Translations under genes and position numbers: made by a program
Notes under the pieces: generated by a model
The model's input: only the letters and a program-made list of their open reading frames with translations
What the model was told of the DNA's origin: nothing
Databases searched by the model: none
Shown here: positions 37,229 through 45,946 of the stretch, piece after piece
Layout of the letters: each line of letters opens with the position of its first letter
Position numbering within the stretch: position 1 is the first letter of the stretch
From: UBA4408 sp002389785
GTDB lineage: Bacteria; Bacteroidota; Bacteroidia; UBA4408
DNA: 64,000 nucleotides
Assembly: GCA_035438985.1 (NCBI GenBank)
Contig: DAORJK010000005.1
Location: 62,001-126,000 of the forward strand
Reading direction: 5' to 3'

Positions 37229-39139
37229 ATGCCTATGAAAAGAATCTTACTACTTTTAACGCTAATTAATTTTTGTGTAGTAGCTAGTGCTATGGGTCAA
37301 GCGAAGAGTATTCAGATTAACTCAAGCGCTAAATCACAGTCAATTTCGATTTATGAAACAGATGTATCCATTAGAAACAGAAGTATAAAAAGAAATTTAG
37401 CGATAAATTACCCGCATCAATTAAAAACTCCTCAAATCGCAAGTGGGGTTATTGAAAATTCAATAGGGCTAACTGAATACGATTTGCAAACAAATGGTTC
37501 TATTTCGAATCGATTAATAAAGCATAACGACGGCACTATCTCAGCAACATGGACAATGCTGCCACCGGGTGGAGCATCATCAAGTCGTGGAACCGGTTAC
37601 AACTATTTTAATGGTACTACTTGGGCGCCTGCTCCTACTGTGCGTATTGAACCTACGAATCGTACAGGATTTACAAATATAGTAGTTACATCAAGCGGTC
37701 GAGAAATGGCCATTGCTAGTTCAAGCACAGCCCCTGGTATGTTAATTACTTCTCGTGCGCAAAAAGGAATCGGATCATGGACTGAAGATGCTACTGTATT
37801 AGGTGCTGCAGGAAATGATTCTTGGTCAAAAGCAATTTCAGGTGGTGCAAATGGCGAAACAGTGCATGCCTTATGGAATGATAACCTTAGTGGCGCGAAT
37901 GGACAATATTCATCTGTTTACTATTCTCGCTCATTAGATGGTGGCGTAACCTGGCCAATATTGAGACAAGTACTACCGGAGCTCGATTCAACGCATTATA
38001 GAGGATTCGGAGGCGATTCATATTCCATAGATACCCAAGGTGATACAGTGGTATTTGTTATTGGCAGCTTTACTACTGACCTTGTATTAATGCGCTCAAC
38101 TGACAATGGAAATACCTGGAATGCAAAAGTTATTCAGCCTTTTTTTAAGTCCTTGTATAATGATGCCATAGATTCTTTTCCAGATTTAAATGGTGATTCA
38201 AAATCTGATTATATACAAGGTACATCAGGAGATGCTCACGTAATGATTGATAATTTGGGTATGACTCATGTATGGTGGAGCAATGTATTGTTGAGCGATA
38301 CTTCTGCTTCAGCGCCAATTAGTTTTTTCCCAAATTCAATCGATGGACTATTATATTGGAATGATGGTTTTGCAATAGGACAAGCACCTGACACCATTGC
38401 TTATGCGTTAGATGGAGTTAATGGAAATGGGATACTAGACATTCCGGCTATAATTACTAGCAATGGTTATGCAAATGGAATGGGTTTTTATCGTGGAAGT
38501 ATTACACAAATGCCAAGTTCTGGAGTCGACCTTAACAACATTATTTATGTATCATATCAGTCATTTTGTGAGGATTGTGATACTTCTGTATGGAATGTTG
38601 GACACAAACATGTATACCTAATAAAGTCAACTGATCAAGGAGCAAATTGGTCTACACCTGTTGATATAGACGAAACTCAAGACGCAATCTATCAGGAAAA
38701 TGTATTTGCCTGCTTAGCAAAAAAAGTTGATCCTACCTGTATCCATGTAATTTTTCAAAGAGATGCGCAACCAGGTACTTTAAATCAAAGTGGTTGGGGA
38801 ACTACACCAAGTGAAATTGTTTATGCTTGTGTTGATCCCATGTTTGTTGGAATCAACAAAGTAAAAGAATCTATTTCATACAATTATTTAAGCCAAAACA
38901 CTCCAAATCCTGTTGAAGGTAAAACTACCATTAACTACACCATTGCTGCAAATGCATCAGTAGTTAGCTTTACTGTTACAGATGTTTTAGGAAAGGTTGT
39001 TTATACTGAAAACAAAGGAACTGTAAATGCCGGAACTTATTCATTAGTTTTAGATACAGAAGCTATGAATAGCGGTGTTTACTTCTATTCTTTAACAGTT
39101 AACAACCAAAAAGAAACCAAAAAAATGATGGTGAAGTAA
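37229..39139 (+). CDS. Secreted Asp-box protein with T9SS sorting domain, copy 2
   Basis: A 636-residue paralogue of copy 1 with the same architecture: signal peptide ending SAMGQ, Asp-boxes SLDGGVTW, STDNGNTW and STDQGANW, a calcium-loop-like DLNGDSKSD, and a sorting domain ending KKMMVK. The start may be the ATG at 37229 or the one two codons later (MPMKRI...); both Mets are kept in copy 3. It is diverged from copies 1 and 3 in the middle but strongly conserved in the last 80 residues. A small insertion (ITSNGYANGM for GLGGGNGM) lies near residue 410. No terminator hairpin follows, so transcription may read into copy 3. Confidence 0.82.
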   Translation: MPMKRILLLLTLINFCVVASAMGQAKSIQINSSAKSQSISIYETDVSIRNRSIKRNLAINYPHQLKTPQIASGVIENSIGLTEYDLQTNGSISNRLIKHNDGTISATWTMLPPGGASSSRGTGYNYFNGTTWAPAPTVRIEPTNRTGFTNIVVTSSGREMAIASSSTAPGMLITSRAQKGIGSWTEDATVLGAAGNDSWSKAISGGANGETVHALWNDNLSGANGQYSSVYYSRSLDGGVTWPILRQVLPELDSTHYRGFGGDSYSIDTQGDTVVFVIGSFTTDLVLMRSTDNGNTWNAKVIQPFFKSLYNDAIDSFPDLNGDSKSDYIQGTSGDAHVMIDNLGMTHVWWSNVLLSDTSASAPISFFPNSIDGLLYWNDGFAIGQAPDTIAYALDGVNGNGILDIPAIITSNGYANGMGFYRGSITQMPSSGVDLNNIIYVSYQSFCEDCDTSVWNVGHKHVYLIKSTDQGANWSTPVDIDETQDAIYQENVFACLAKKVDPTCIHVIFQRDAQPGTLNQSGWGTTPSEIVYACVDPMFVGINKVKESISYNYLSQNTPNPVEGKTTINYTIAANASVVSFTVTDVLGKVVYTENKGTVNAGTYSLVLDTEAMNSGVYFYSLTVNNQKETKKMMVK

Positions 39140-39274
39140 ATTTATCTAAGCTATAAAAACCGAATCTCTATTTTAATTATAGCTGATTTAAAAGTAAATT
39201 ACAGGAAGAATCCAATTAAACAACTTTGTTGAAGCTACGAATGAATTTATTTAAATAATTATTCAATAAAATTA

Positions 39275-41182
39275 ATGCCTATGAAACAACTTTTACTTAT
39301 TTCTCTTATTATTTCAGTATTGTTTGTGACTAATGCAAAAGCACAACGTTCACATGCGCGTGTAAAACTCTCGCCAAATGCTAAAGCAATACCTATACAT
39401 CAAAAAATGGGGGATTTTAATCAAGCTCCATTAACTGCCAATCCGAGTTTAGGCTTTGTAAAAAAATCAAATCCATATCGTACAAGCAATGCCGTTATAG
39501 AGCAAGCTATTGGATTAACGACTTATGATTTGCAAACAAGTGCCGCTATTTCAAATCGCCTTCTAAAACATTCTGATGGAACGATATCCGCATCTTGGAT
39601 ATTGATTCCTCCAGGAAGTAGCTCTTTATTGCGTGGTACAGGCTATAATTATTTTGACGGAATCAATTGGGGCCCGATTCCAACCGCTGCTATTGATCCT
39701 CTATATCGTACAGGATACCCAAGTTTAGTAGTAACAGCAAGTGGAAAAGAAATGGCTTTTGCTCATTCCAATACTGCTCCTGGAATAATTAATACTTTTC
39801 GTACCCAAAAAGGAACCGGAACTTGGACTTCAACAATAGCTAATACAGGAACTTCGGGTTGGACAAAGGCTATTAAAGGTGGTAGTAATGGTGAAACAAT
39901 ACATACTTTAAATGCTGCAAATTTTCAAACTTCAGGGCAACAATTTCCACTGTATTATTCACGTTCCTTAGATGAAGGAGCTACATGGTTGGTTCAAAAT
40001 AGTATTTTACCAGATCTTGATTCCTCACATTATCGTGGTTTTGGTGGTGATACTTATTCTATAGATACCAAAGGCGATACAGTAGTATTTGTTGTTGGAG
40101 ACTTCGTTACGGATTTAGTATTGATGCGTTCTAATGACAATGGTGTTACTTGGACTGCTAAAGTTATACAACCATTCTTTAAAGCTATGTATAACGCTGC
40201 AGTAGATTCATTTCCTGATTTAGATGGGAATGGAACTTCTGATAGTATTGTAGGTTATTCAGGAGATGCACATGTAATGATAGATAATTTAGGCATGACA
40301 CATATTTGGTGGAGCAATGTATTACTAATAGATACTTCTGCCAACGATTTATTGAGATATTTTCCAAATGCGATGGATGGGCTCTTATACTGGAACGAAG
40401 GATTCGCTAATGGTCAAGCTCCTGATACTATTGCTTTTGCTTTAGACGGAATTAACGGTAACGGAACTTTGGATATTCCACAAGCCGGTTTAGGTGGTGG
40501 AAACGGAATGGGTGGATACCGTGGTAGTGTGACACAAATGCCAACTTCCGGTGTAGATGCTAACAACAATATTTACGTTGCTTACCAAACATATTGCGAA
40601 GATTGCGATACAACAGCCTTCAACACAGGTCACAAACATATTTATATGATTGCTTCTTCTAACCAAGGTGCTACTTGGAGTAACCCAACTGATATCGATC
40701 AAACTCCGGATTTATTAAATCAGGAAGATGTATTTGCTTGTGTTGCTAAAAATGTTGATGCTAACTGTATTCACGTAATTTATCAACGTGATGCTGCTCC
40801 TGGACATTCATTATCAGCAAATGCAACTGAAGCTGGATGGAACTCTGCTCCTAGTGAAATTGTTTATGCTTGTGTCGATCCAACAATTATTGGTATCAAA
40901 AAAGTAAAAGAATTTAAATCAAGCCATTTTATAAGCCAAAACACTCCAAATCCTGCTGAAGGTAAAACTACCATTAACTACACCATTGCTGCAAATGCAT
41001 CAGTAGTTAGCTTTACTGTTACCGATGTATTAGGAAATGTGGTTTATACTGAAAACAAAGGAACTGTAAATGCCGGTGCATATTCAGTTGTATTAGATAC
41101 TGAAGCTATGAATAGCGGTGTTTATTTCTATACTTTGACAGTTAACAACCAAAAAGAAACCAAAAAAATGATGGTGAAGTAA
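39275..41182 (+). CDS. Secreted Asp-box protein with T9SS sorting domain, copy 3 (mosaic)
   Basis: A 635-residue paralogue with a signal peptide ending TNAKAQ, Asp-boxes SLDEGATW, SNDNGVTW and SSNQGATW, and the shared sorting domain. It is a mosaic. The first two thirds are diverged from copy 1, but bases 40411-40800 are identical to copy 1, and the last 250 bases plus the terminator are nearly so. The codon choice also switches to copy 1's style inside the identical tract, which points to copy 1 as the donor. The ligand or substrate is unknown. Start as for copy 2 (MPMKQL). Confidence 0.82.
   Translation: MPMKQLLLISLIISVLFVTNAKAQRSHARVKLSPNAKAIPIHQKMGDFNQAPLTANPSLGFVKKSNPYRTSNAVIEQAIGLTTYDLQTSAAISNRLLKHSDGTISASWILIPPGSSSLLRGTGYNYFDGINWGPIPTAAIDPLYRTGYPSLVVTASGKEMAFAHSNTAPGIINTFRTQKGTGTWTSTIANTGTSGWTKAIKGGSNGETIHTLNAANFQTSGQQFPLYYSRSLDEGATWLVQNSILPDLDSSHYRGFGGDTYSIDTKGDTVVFVVGDFVTDLVLMRSNDNGVTWTAKVIQPFFKAMYNAAVDSFPDLDGNGTSDSIVGYSGDAHVMIDNLGMTHIWWSNVLLIDTSANDLLRYFPNAMDGLLYWNEGFANGQAPDTIAFALDGINGNGTLDIPQAGLGGGNGMGGYRGSVTQMPTSGVDANNNIYVAYQTYCEDCDTTAFNTGHKHIYMIASSNQGATWSNPTDIDQTPDLLNQEDVFACVAKNVDANCIHVIYQRDAAPGHSLSANATEAGWNSAPSEIVYACVDPTIIGIKKVKEFKSSHFISQNTPNPAEGKTTINYTIAANASVVSFTVTDVLGNVVYTENKGTVNAGAYSVVLDTEAMNSGVYFYTLTVNNQKETKKMMVK
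40411..40800. repeat. 390-bp tract identical to 36172-36561 (copy 3 side)
   Basis: Recipient side of the apparent gene-conversion tract. It encodes the region from about Gly-Gln-Ala-Pro-Asp (residue 380) to Asp-Ala-Ala-Pro (residue 508), including the third Asp-box. Confidence 0.9.
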
Positions 41183-41200
41183 TTTCATCGCAGTTTTAAG

Positions 41201-41238
41201 AAAAAATCGGCTGGCTCTGTGAGTCAGCCGATTTTTTT
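41201..41238 (+). terminator. Intrinsic terminator after Asp-box copy 3
   Basis: AATCGGCTGGCTC, TGT loop, GAGTCAGCCGATT with a T-run. It differs from the copy 1 terminator by one loop base, consistent with recent duplication or conversion. Confidence 0.88.
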
Positions 41239-41437
41239 ATACGATTAATTCTAACAATTTGCCTTTCATTAAACTTCTTTTACTTACATTTTACTACCTT
41301 TAAAAATGTAGAACAAAAAAAATTATTCTCAGTATAACTAGTTTTAAATTTGTTTCAGTTATCAATTCAAATTAATTGCAACAATAAATGATTAACTCTG
41401 TATTTAATACAGTTGTTTGAAGGCAGGTAGGAATATA

Positions 41438-41467
41438 TTGTCAATCTCAAAATTTGACGTAAGTTTG
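41438..41467 (+). promoter_or_regulatory. E1 dehydrogenase promoter (TTG-N19-TAAGTTTG)
   Basis: TTG at 41438-41440 and TAAGTTTG at 41460-41467 with a 19-base spacer, a very good match to the Bacteroidota consensus. Predicted leader is about 30 bases to the ATG at 41501. Confidence 0.65.
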
Positions 41468-41500
41468 TAACTAAGTGAAACCCGATTAAAGCAAGAAATT

Positions 41501-43921
41501 ATGGAACAAGAGAAAGTATCGGAAAAACAAGATTTTTCGTTCGAAAAATTCAAAGAATCGGTATTGTCTGATTTTAGAATTGCCAACGAAAGTCGTGAAG
41601 CAAGTTTAATGGGCCGCCGTGAAGTACTTACCGGTAAAGCAAAATTTGGAATTTTTGGAGATGGTAAAGAAGTAGCACAACTTGCTATGGCAAGAGCCTT
41701 TAAGCCCGGAGATTTTAGAGCCGGATACTACCGCGATCAAACCTTTATGATGGCTAGCGGACTACTAAGCATTCAGGAATTTTTTGCTCAGTTGTATGCG
41801 CATCCGGATGCAGAAGCTGAGCCATCCTCAGCAGGTAGAAGCATGAACGGTCATTATGCTACTCGTTTCTTGGACGCTTCCGGTAATTGGAAAGACTTAA
41901 CCAAAACAAAAAATTCATCTTCCGACATATCTCCTACCGCCGGTCAAATGCCACGACTATTAGGTATGGCTCAAGCTTCGGCTTTTTACCGAAATAATCC
42001 TGAATTAAAACATCCGGATTTTTCTAAGTTTTCAGTTAATGGCAACGAAGTAGCTTTCGGAACAATCGGAGATGCTAGTACTTCAGAAGGTTTATTTTGG
42101 GAAACAATTAATGCAGCAGGAGTTTTGCAAGTACCCATGCTTATTTCGGTATGGGATGATGGACATGGAATATCGGTTCCTAAAAAATACCAAACCACCA
42201 AAGAAAGCATTTCTGAAATATTGAAAGGTTTTCAACGTGATGAAACCGGTGCCGGCTACGAAATATTTAAAGTTAAAGGCTGGGATTATGTTGCTTTGGT
42301 TGAAACATATCAGCGTGCAGCTGATTTGTGCCGCGAAAAACATGTTCCGGTATTGGTACATGTGGAAGAAATGACTCAGCCTCAAGGCCACAGTACAAGC
42401 GGTTCGCACGAACGTTATAAATCGAAAGAACGATTGCAATGGGAAGCTGATTTTGATTGCATAAAAAAAATGCGTGAATGGATTTTAGCTTCTGCCGTAG
42501 CTACCGAGGAGGAAGTTGTAGCAATTGAAGAACAAGCTAAAAAAACTACACGCGATCAAAAAAATAAAGCCTGGTTGGCGTTTAACTCGCCTATTAAAGA
42601 AGAACTGCAACAAGCCATGCAAATGATTGATGCAATTGCAGCAGAAAGTACGAATGCACCTTTTGTTGCTAAAATCAAGGATGAATTGGTAAGTGTTGTT
42701 GATCCGGTTAGACGTGATATACTTGAAAGTTGCAAACGAATTTTACGCATGGTGCGAAACGAATCCATTCATTCGAAAAAAGCACTTATTAATTTTCTGC
42801 ATCAATCAAAAATTAGTAATGCCGAACGCTATAATTCTTATCTCTACAGCGAAAGTAAATTTGCGGTAAAACACCTTACTTCAATTCCGGTGCGTTATGA
42901 TGAAGATAAGGTTGTTGATGGACGTGAAGTGTTGCGTGATAATTTTGACGCCTTGTTAGGTAAATATAAATCATTGGTAATTTTTGGTGAGGATGCAGGA
43001 AAAATTGGAGGTGTTAATCAGGGATTAGAAGGTTTGCAAAAGAAATACGGAGAAATCCGTGTGTTCGATACCGGTATTCGTGAAGCAACTATTTTAGGAC
43101 AAGCCATTGGTTTAGCACTACGTGGATTGCGTCCCATTGCTGAAATTCAATACTTAGATTATTTATTGTACGCCGTTCAAATTATGAGCGACGATTTAGC
43201 AACTCTCCAATACCGCACCAAAGGTGGACAAAAAGCTCCGGTAATAATTCGTACACGTGGTCATCGTTTTGAAGGAATTTGGCACAGTGGCTCCCCCATG
43301 GGAATGATACTAAATGCATTGAGAGGTATACACATTTGTGTTCCACGAAATATGACACAGGCTGCTGCATTCTACAATTTACTGATGCAGGGAGATGAGC
43401 CGGCTCTAGTAATTGAACCGCTTATGTGCTACCGCATGAAGGAAAAAATGCCATCCAATCATGGTGAGTTCATGTTGAAATTAGGTGCCCCTGAAATTTT
43501 GAAATCCGGAAATGATGTTACAATTGTAACCTATGGATATAATTGTCACCTTGCTTTAGAAGCCTCAAAAATGCTAGGCGAATGTGGTATTGATTGTGAA
43601 ATTATAGATATACAAACATTGCTGCCTTTCGATTTAAATCACAGCATTGTTGATTCCATCAAGAAAACAAACCGTGTAATTTTCTTTGATGAAGATGTAA
43701 GTGGTGGAGCCACCGGTTTTATGATGCAAAAAGTGTTGGAAGAACAAGGAGCATACAAGTATTTAGATGCCTCTCCTCGAACATTGTCAGCTAAAGATCA
43801 TCGTCCACCTTATGGTTCAGATGGCAACTATTTTTCGAAACCTAGTGCCGATGATTTGTTTGATGCAGTTTATGAATTGATGCAGGAATCAAATCCAATA
43901 CAGTTTCCCGGAATTTACTAA
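41501..43921 (+). CDS. 2-oxo acid dehydrogenase E1, fused alpha and beta subunits
   Basis: A thiamine-diphosphate E1 component of a 2-oxo acid dehydrogenase complex, 806 residues. The alpha-like half (about 40-370) has the TPP-binding GDASTSEG...N motif and AGRSMNGHYATR. The beta-like half (about 465-800) has FGEDAG, REATILGQAIGLALRGLRPIAEIQYLDY and EDVSGGATGFM. Fused alpha-beta E1 proteins are common in Bacteroidota and are usually annotated as 2-oxoisovalerate or pyruvate dehydrogenase; I cannot tell which. The E3 subunit (lpd) is about 5 kb away on the other strand. It has its own promoter and nadD follows after 22 bp. Confidence 0.88.
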   Translation: MEQEKVSEKQDFSFEKFKESVLSDFRIANESREASLMGRREVLTGKAKFGIFGDGKEVAQLAMARAFKPGDFRAGYYRDQTFMMASGLLSIQEFFAQLYAHPDAEAEPSSAGRSMNGHYATRFLDASGNWKDLTKTKNSSSDISPTAGQMPRLLGMAQASAFYRNNPELKHPDFSKFSVNGNEVAFGTIGDASTSEGLFWETINAAGVLQVPMLISVWDDGHGISVPKKYQTTKESISEILKGFQRDETGAGYEIFKVKGWDYVALVETYQRAADLCREKHVPVLVHVEEMTQPQGHSTSGSHERYKSKERLQWEADFDCIKKMREWILASAVATEEEVVAIEEQAKKTTRDQKNKAWLAFNSPIKEELQQAMQMIDAIAAESTNAPFVAKIKDELVSVVDPVRRDILESCKRILRMVRNESIHSKKALINFLHQSKISNAERYNSYLYSESKFAVKHLTSIPVRYDEDKVVDGREVLRDNFDALLGKYKSLVIFGEDAGKIGGVNQGLEGLQKKYGEIRVFDTGIREATILGQAIGLALRGLRPIAEIQYLDYLLYAVQIMSDDLATLQYRTKGGQKAPVIIRTRGHRFEGIWHSGSPMGMILNALRGIHICVPRNMTQAAAFYNLLMQGDEPALVIEPLMCYRMKEKMPSNHGEFMLKLGAPEILKSGNDVTIVTYGYNCHLALEASKMLGECGIDCEIIDIQTLLPFDLNHSIVDSIKKTNRVIFFDEDVSGGATGFMMQKVLEEQGAYKYLDASPRTLSAKDHRPPYGSDGNYFSKPSADDLFDAVYELMQESNPIQFPGIY

Positions 43922-43943
43922 AAACTATTTTCATGCAATAACG

Positions 43944-44534
43944 ATGAAAATAGGCTTGTTTTTCGGATCCTTTAATCCAGTTCACATTGGACATTTGGTA
44001 ATCGCCAATTACATGGCACAATATACCGATTTACAAAAGGTATGGTTGGTAATTTCACCGCACAATCCACTGAAGGAGAAAAGTAGTTTACTCGATGATA
44101 AACAACGTTTGGCTTTGGTTAAGATAGCCATCGAAAACAACAGTAAATTAAAAGCCAGCGATATAGAATTTAAATTGCCTCAACCCTCCTACACCATTAC
44201 AACCTTGGTACATTTGAAGGAAAAATATCCTGAACATGAATTTGCTTTAATTATGGGAAGTGATAATTTAAGCACCTTTCATAAATGGAAAAATTATGAG
44301 GAGATTTTGAAGTATCATACGCTTTATATTTATCCTCGTCCGAAACACAGTGGTGAAGCTTATAAGCAACATTCTCAGGTAAAATTCGTTGATGCACCCG
44401 TTATGGAAATCTCATCAACCTTTATTCGACAAGCAATAGCCGACAAGAAAGATGTTCGTTACTTACTCCCCGATAACGTTTACGAATACGTGAAAGAAAT
44501 GCACTTTTATAAAAAGAGAAAACAGCTTATTTAA
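43944..44534 (+). CDS. nadD: Nicotinate-nucleotide adenylyltransferase
   Basis: NadD adenylates nicotinate mononucleotide in NAD synthesis. The 196 residues contain the nucleotidyltransferase GLFFGSFNPVHIGHL motif (about 4-18, the GxFxPxHxGH signature), the GSDNLSTFHKW block and the ISSTFIR motif near 155. Length is normal. It lies 22 bp after the E1 gene, probably in the same transcript, and overlaps the convergent ABC ATPase gene by 8 bp. Confidence 0.95.
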   Translation: MKIGLFFGSFNPVHIGHLVIANYMAQYTDLQKVWLVISPHNPLKEKSSLLDDKQRLALVKIAIENNSKLKASDIEFKLPQPSYTITTLVHLKEKYPEHEFALIMGSDNLSTFHKWKNYEEILKYHTLYIYPRPKHSGEAYKQHSQVKFVDAPVMEISSTFIRQAIADKKDVRYLLPDNVYEYVKEMHFYKKRKQLI

Positions 44535-45147
44535 AATCTTCCATTAAAAGTTGCTCCTTGCAAAATTCATATTCATGAACTAAGTGATTAGAGCACACGA
44601 TCAATAATCGATTTTTTGCATAGTTATGAATCAAATGAGAGTACCATTCAATTCCCTTTTTATCGAGGTTGGAGGTTGGTTCATCAAGCAAGACCATACG
44701 TGTATTGCTCAGCAAAGCTAGCGCTAATCGTACACGCTGCTTCATGCCACTCGAATAATATTTTAATTCTTTGTCTTTCGATCGTTCCAGCCCAATAATT
44801 TGAATCATTTCAGAAGTGCTTAAGCCATTCAAAAAAGGCTTAAAATGTGCCTGGAATTGAATTATTTCTGTGAGTGTATACTCTTCGATTAATTCAAGAT
44901 AAGGTGCAGCAAAACTGATTTGATGAAATATTTGTTCAGCTGCAATACTCGTTTGATTCAAGAAATAGTTAATCTTACCTTCAGAAGGAAGTTGATTTCC
45001 TGCAATAACTTGTAATAATGTTGATTTACCGGAGCCATTTGCGCCAAGTATCGCATAACTAGTATCTGAATTTAATTCGCAGTTTAAATTTCTGAAAATC
45101 CAATCACGGTTATATCGTTTACCTAGTTTTTCGAGAGTAATTTGCAT
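44527..45147 (-). CDS. ABC transporter ATP-binding protein
   Basis: A 206-residue stand-alone nucleotide-binding subunit with Walker A GANGSGKST (about 35-43), signature YSSGMKQR, Walker B RMVLLDEP and a C-terminal switch His (SNHLVHE). It most resembles short CcmA-type export ATPases. No permease is adjacent. It lies 25 bp downstream of lpxA, so it is probably co-transcribed with the lipid A genes, but no substrate can be assigned. The window's only ATPase-less ABC membrane domain is 12 kb away. Confidence 0.88.
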   Translation of the reverse strand: MQITLEKLGKRYNRDWIFRNLNCELNSDTSYAILGANGSGKSTLLQVIAGNQLPSEGKINYFLNQTSIAAEQIFHQISFAAPYLELIEEYTLTEIIQFQAHFKPFLNGLSTSEMIQIIGLERSKDKELKYYSSGMKQRVRLALALLSNTRMVLLDEPTSNLDKKGIEWYSHLIHNYAKNRLLIVCSNHLVHEYEFCKEQLLMEDFK

Positions 45148-45172
45148 TCTTTTCCTTGGCTCTTCTTGGGAT

Positions 45173-45946
45173 TTAAGAAATGCCTCTAATAATTCCTTCT
45201 TTTGAATTTCGGATAAAGGCTAGTATTTGTTCCTTTTCTTTGGAGGAAGGAGCTTCTTGTTCAATTACAGCTAGTGCGTTTGAAACATTTAATCCTTTTA
45301 CATAGAGTGTGCGATAAATATCTTCAATCTGCAAAATAATTTCATTACTGAATCCTCTTCTTCGCAAGCCCACCGAATTAACACCTACATATTGCAATGG
45401 CTCGCGAGCAGCTTTGGTAAATGGTGGAACGTTTTTTCGAACGCCTGTTAATCCCGAAATAAATGCATGAGCACCAATTCGTACAAACTGTCCAACACCT
45501 GTGCCTCCTTCAATTATTACCCAATCTTCAATATCCACGTGTCCTGCAAGATTAACACTGTTGGCAATAATAATATTATCTCCTAAAATACAGTCATGAG
45601 CAATGTGAACGTAAGCCATTAAAAGGCAATTTTTACCAATCGATGTTTTCATTTTGTCGATGGTTCCTTTATTAACTGTAACACACTCACGTATTACCGA
45701 ATTGTCGCCAATTTCAGCGGTAGTCATCTCGCCGGCATATTTTAAATCTTGGGGTATAGCCGCGATAACAGCACCCGGAAAAATTTTACAATTTGCACCA
45801 ATTCTCGCACCTGAAAAAATGGTCACATTCGGACCTATCCAAGTATTATCGCCTATTATCACATCTTCATCAATAAATGAAAAAGGTGAAATGGTAACAT
45901 TTTTCCCAATTTTTGCTTTAGGATTTACAAAATTCAATTCATTCAT
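45173..45946 (-). CDS. lpxA: UDP-N-acetylglucosamine acyltransferase
   Basis: LpxA transfers a 3-hydroxyacyl chain from ACP to UDP-GlcNAc, the first step of lipid A synthesis. The 257 residues are a left-handed beta-helix of hexapeptide repeats (IGDNTW, IGANCK, IGDNSV and others) with the catalytic His in MAYVHIAHDC and a helical C-terminal domain. It overlaps the upstream lpxC/fabZ gene by 4 bp, the typical Bacteroidota arrangement. Confidence 0.95.
   Translation of the reverse strand: MNELNFVNPKAKIGKNVTISPFSFIDEDVIIGDNTWIGPNVTIFSGARIGANCKIFPGAVIAAIPQDLKYAGEMTTAEIGDNSVIRECVTVNKGTIDKMKTSIGKNCLLMAYVHIAHDCILGDNIIIANSVNLAGHVDIEDWVIIEGGTGVGQFVRIGAHAFISGLTGVRKNVPPFTKAAREPLQYVGVNSVGLRRRGFSNEIILQIEDIYRTLYVKGLNVSNALAVIEQEAPSSKEKEQILAFIRNSKEGIIRGIS

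Larger units (their letters stand above)
41183..41500. other. 318-bp intergenic region: terminator and E1 promoter
   Basis: It holds the terminator of copy 3 (41201-41238) and the promoter of the E1 dehydrogenase gene (41438-41467). The AT-rich stretch between them shows no reading frame or repeat that I can support. Confidence 0.6.

Noticed and set aside
36251..40702. Identical 70-residue minus-strand reading frames inside Asp-box copies 1 and 3
   Set aside because: They are antisense shadows of the identical 390-bp coding tract; there is no promoter or ribosome-binding context.
35030..41182. Annotating the Asp-box trio as exo-sialidases
   Set aside because: Asp-boxes occur in many propellers. 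I could not find the sialidase Arg triad or RIP motif.
44527..45147. The lone ABC ATPase as the missing motor of the ABC-HlyD fusion
   Set aside because: It is 12 kb away on the other strand, in the lipid A operon, and resembles CcmA-type rather than exporter ATPases. It cannot be excluded, but there is no positive evidence.
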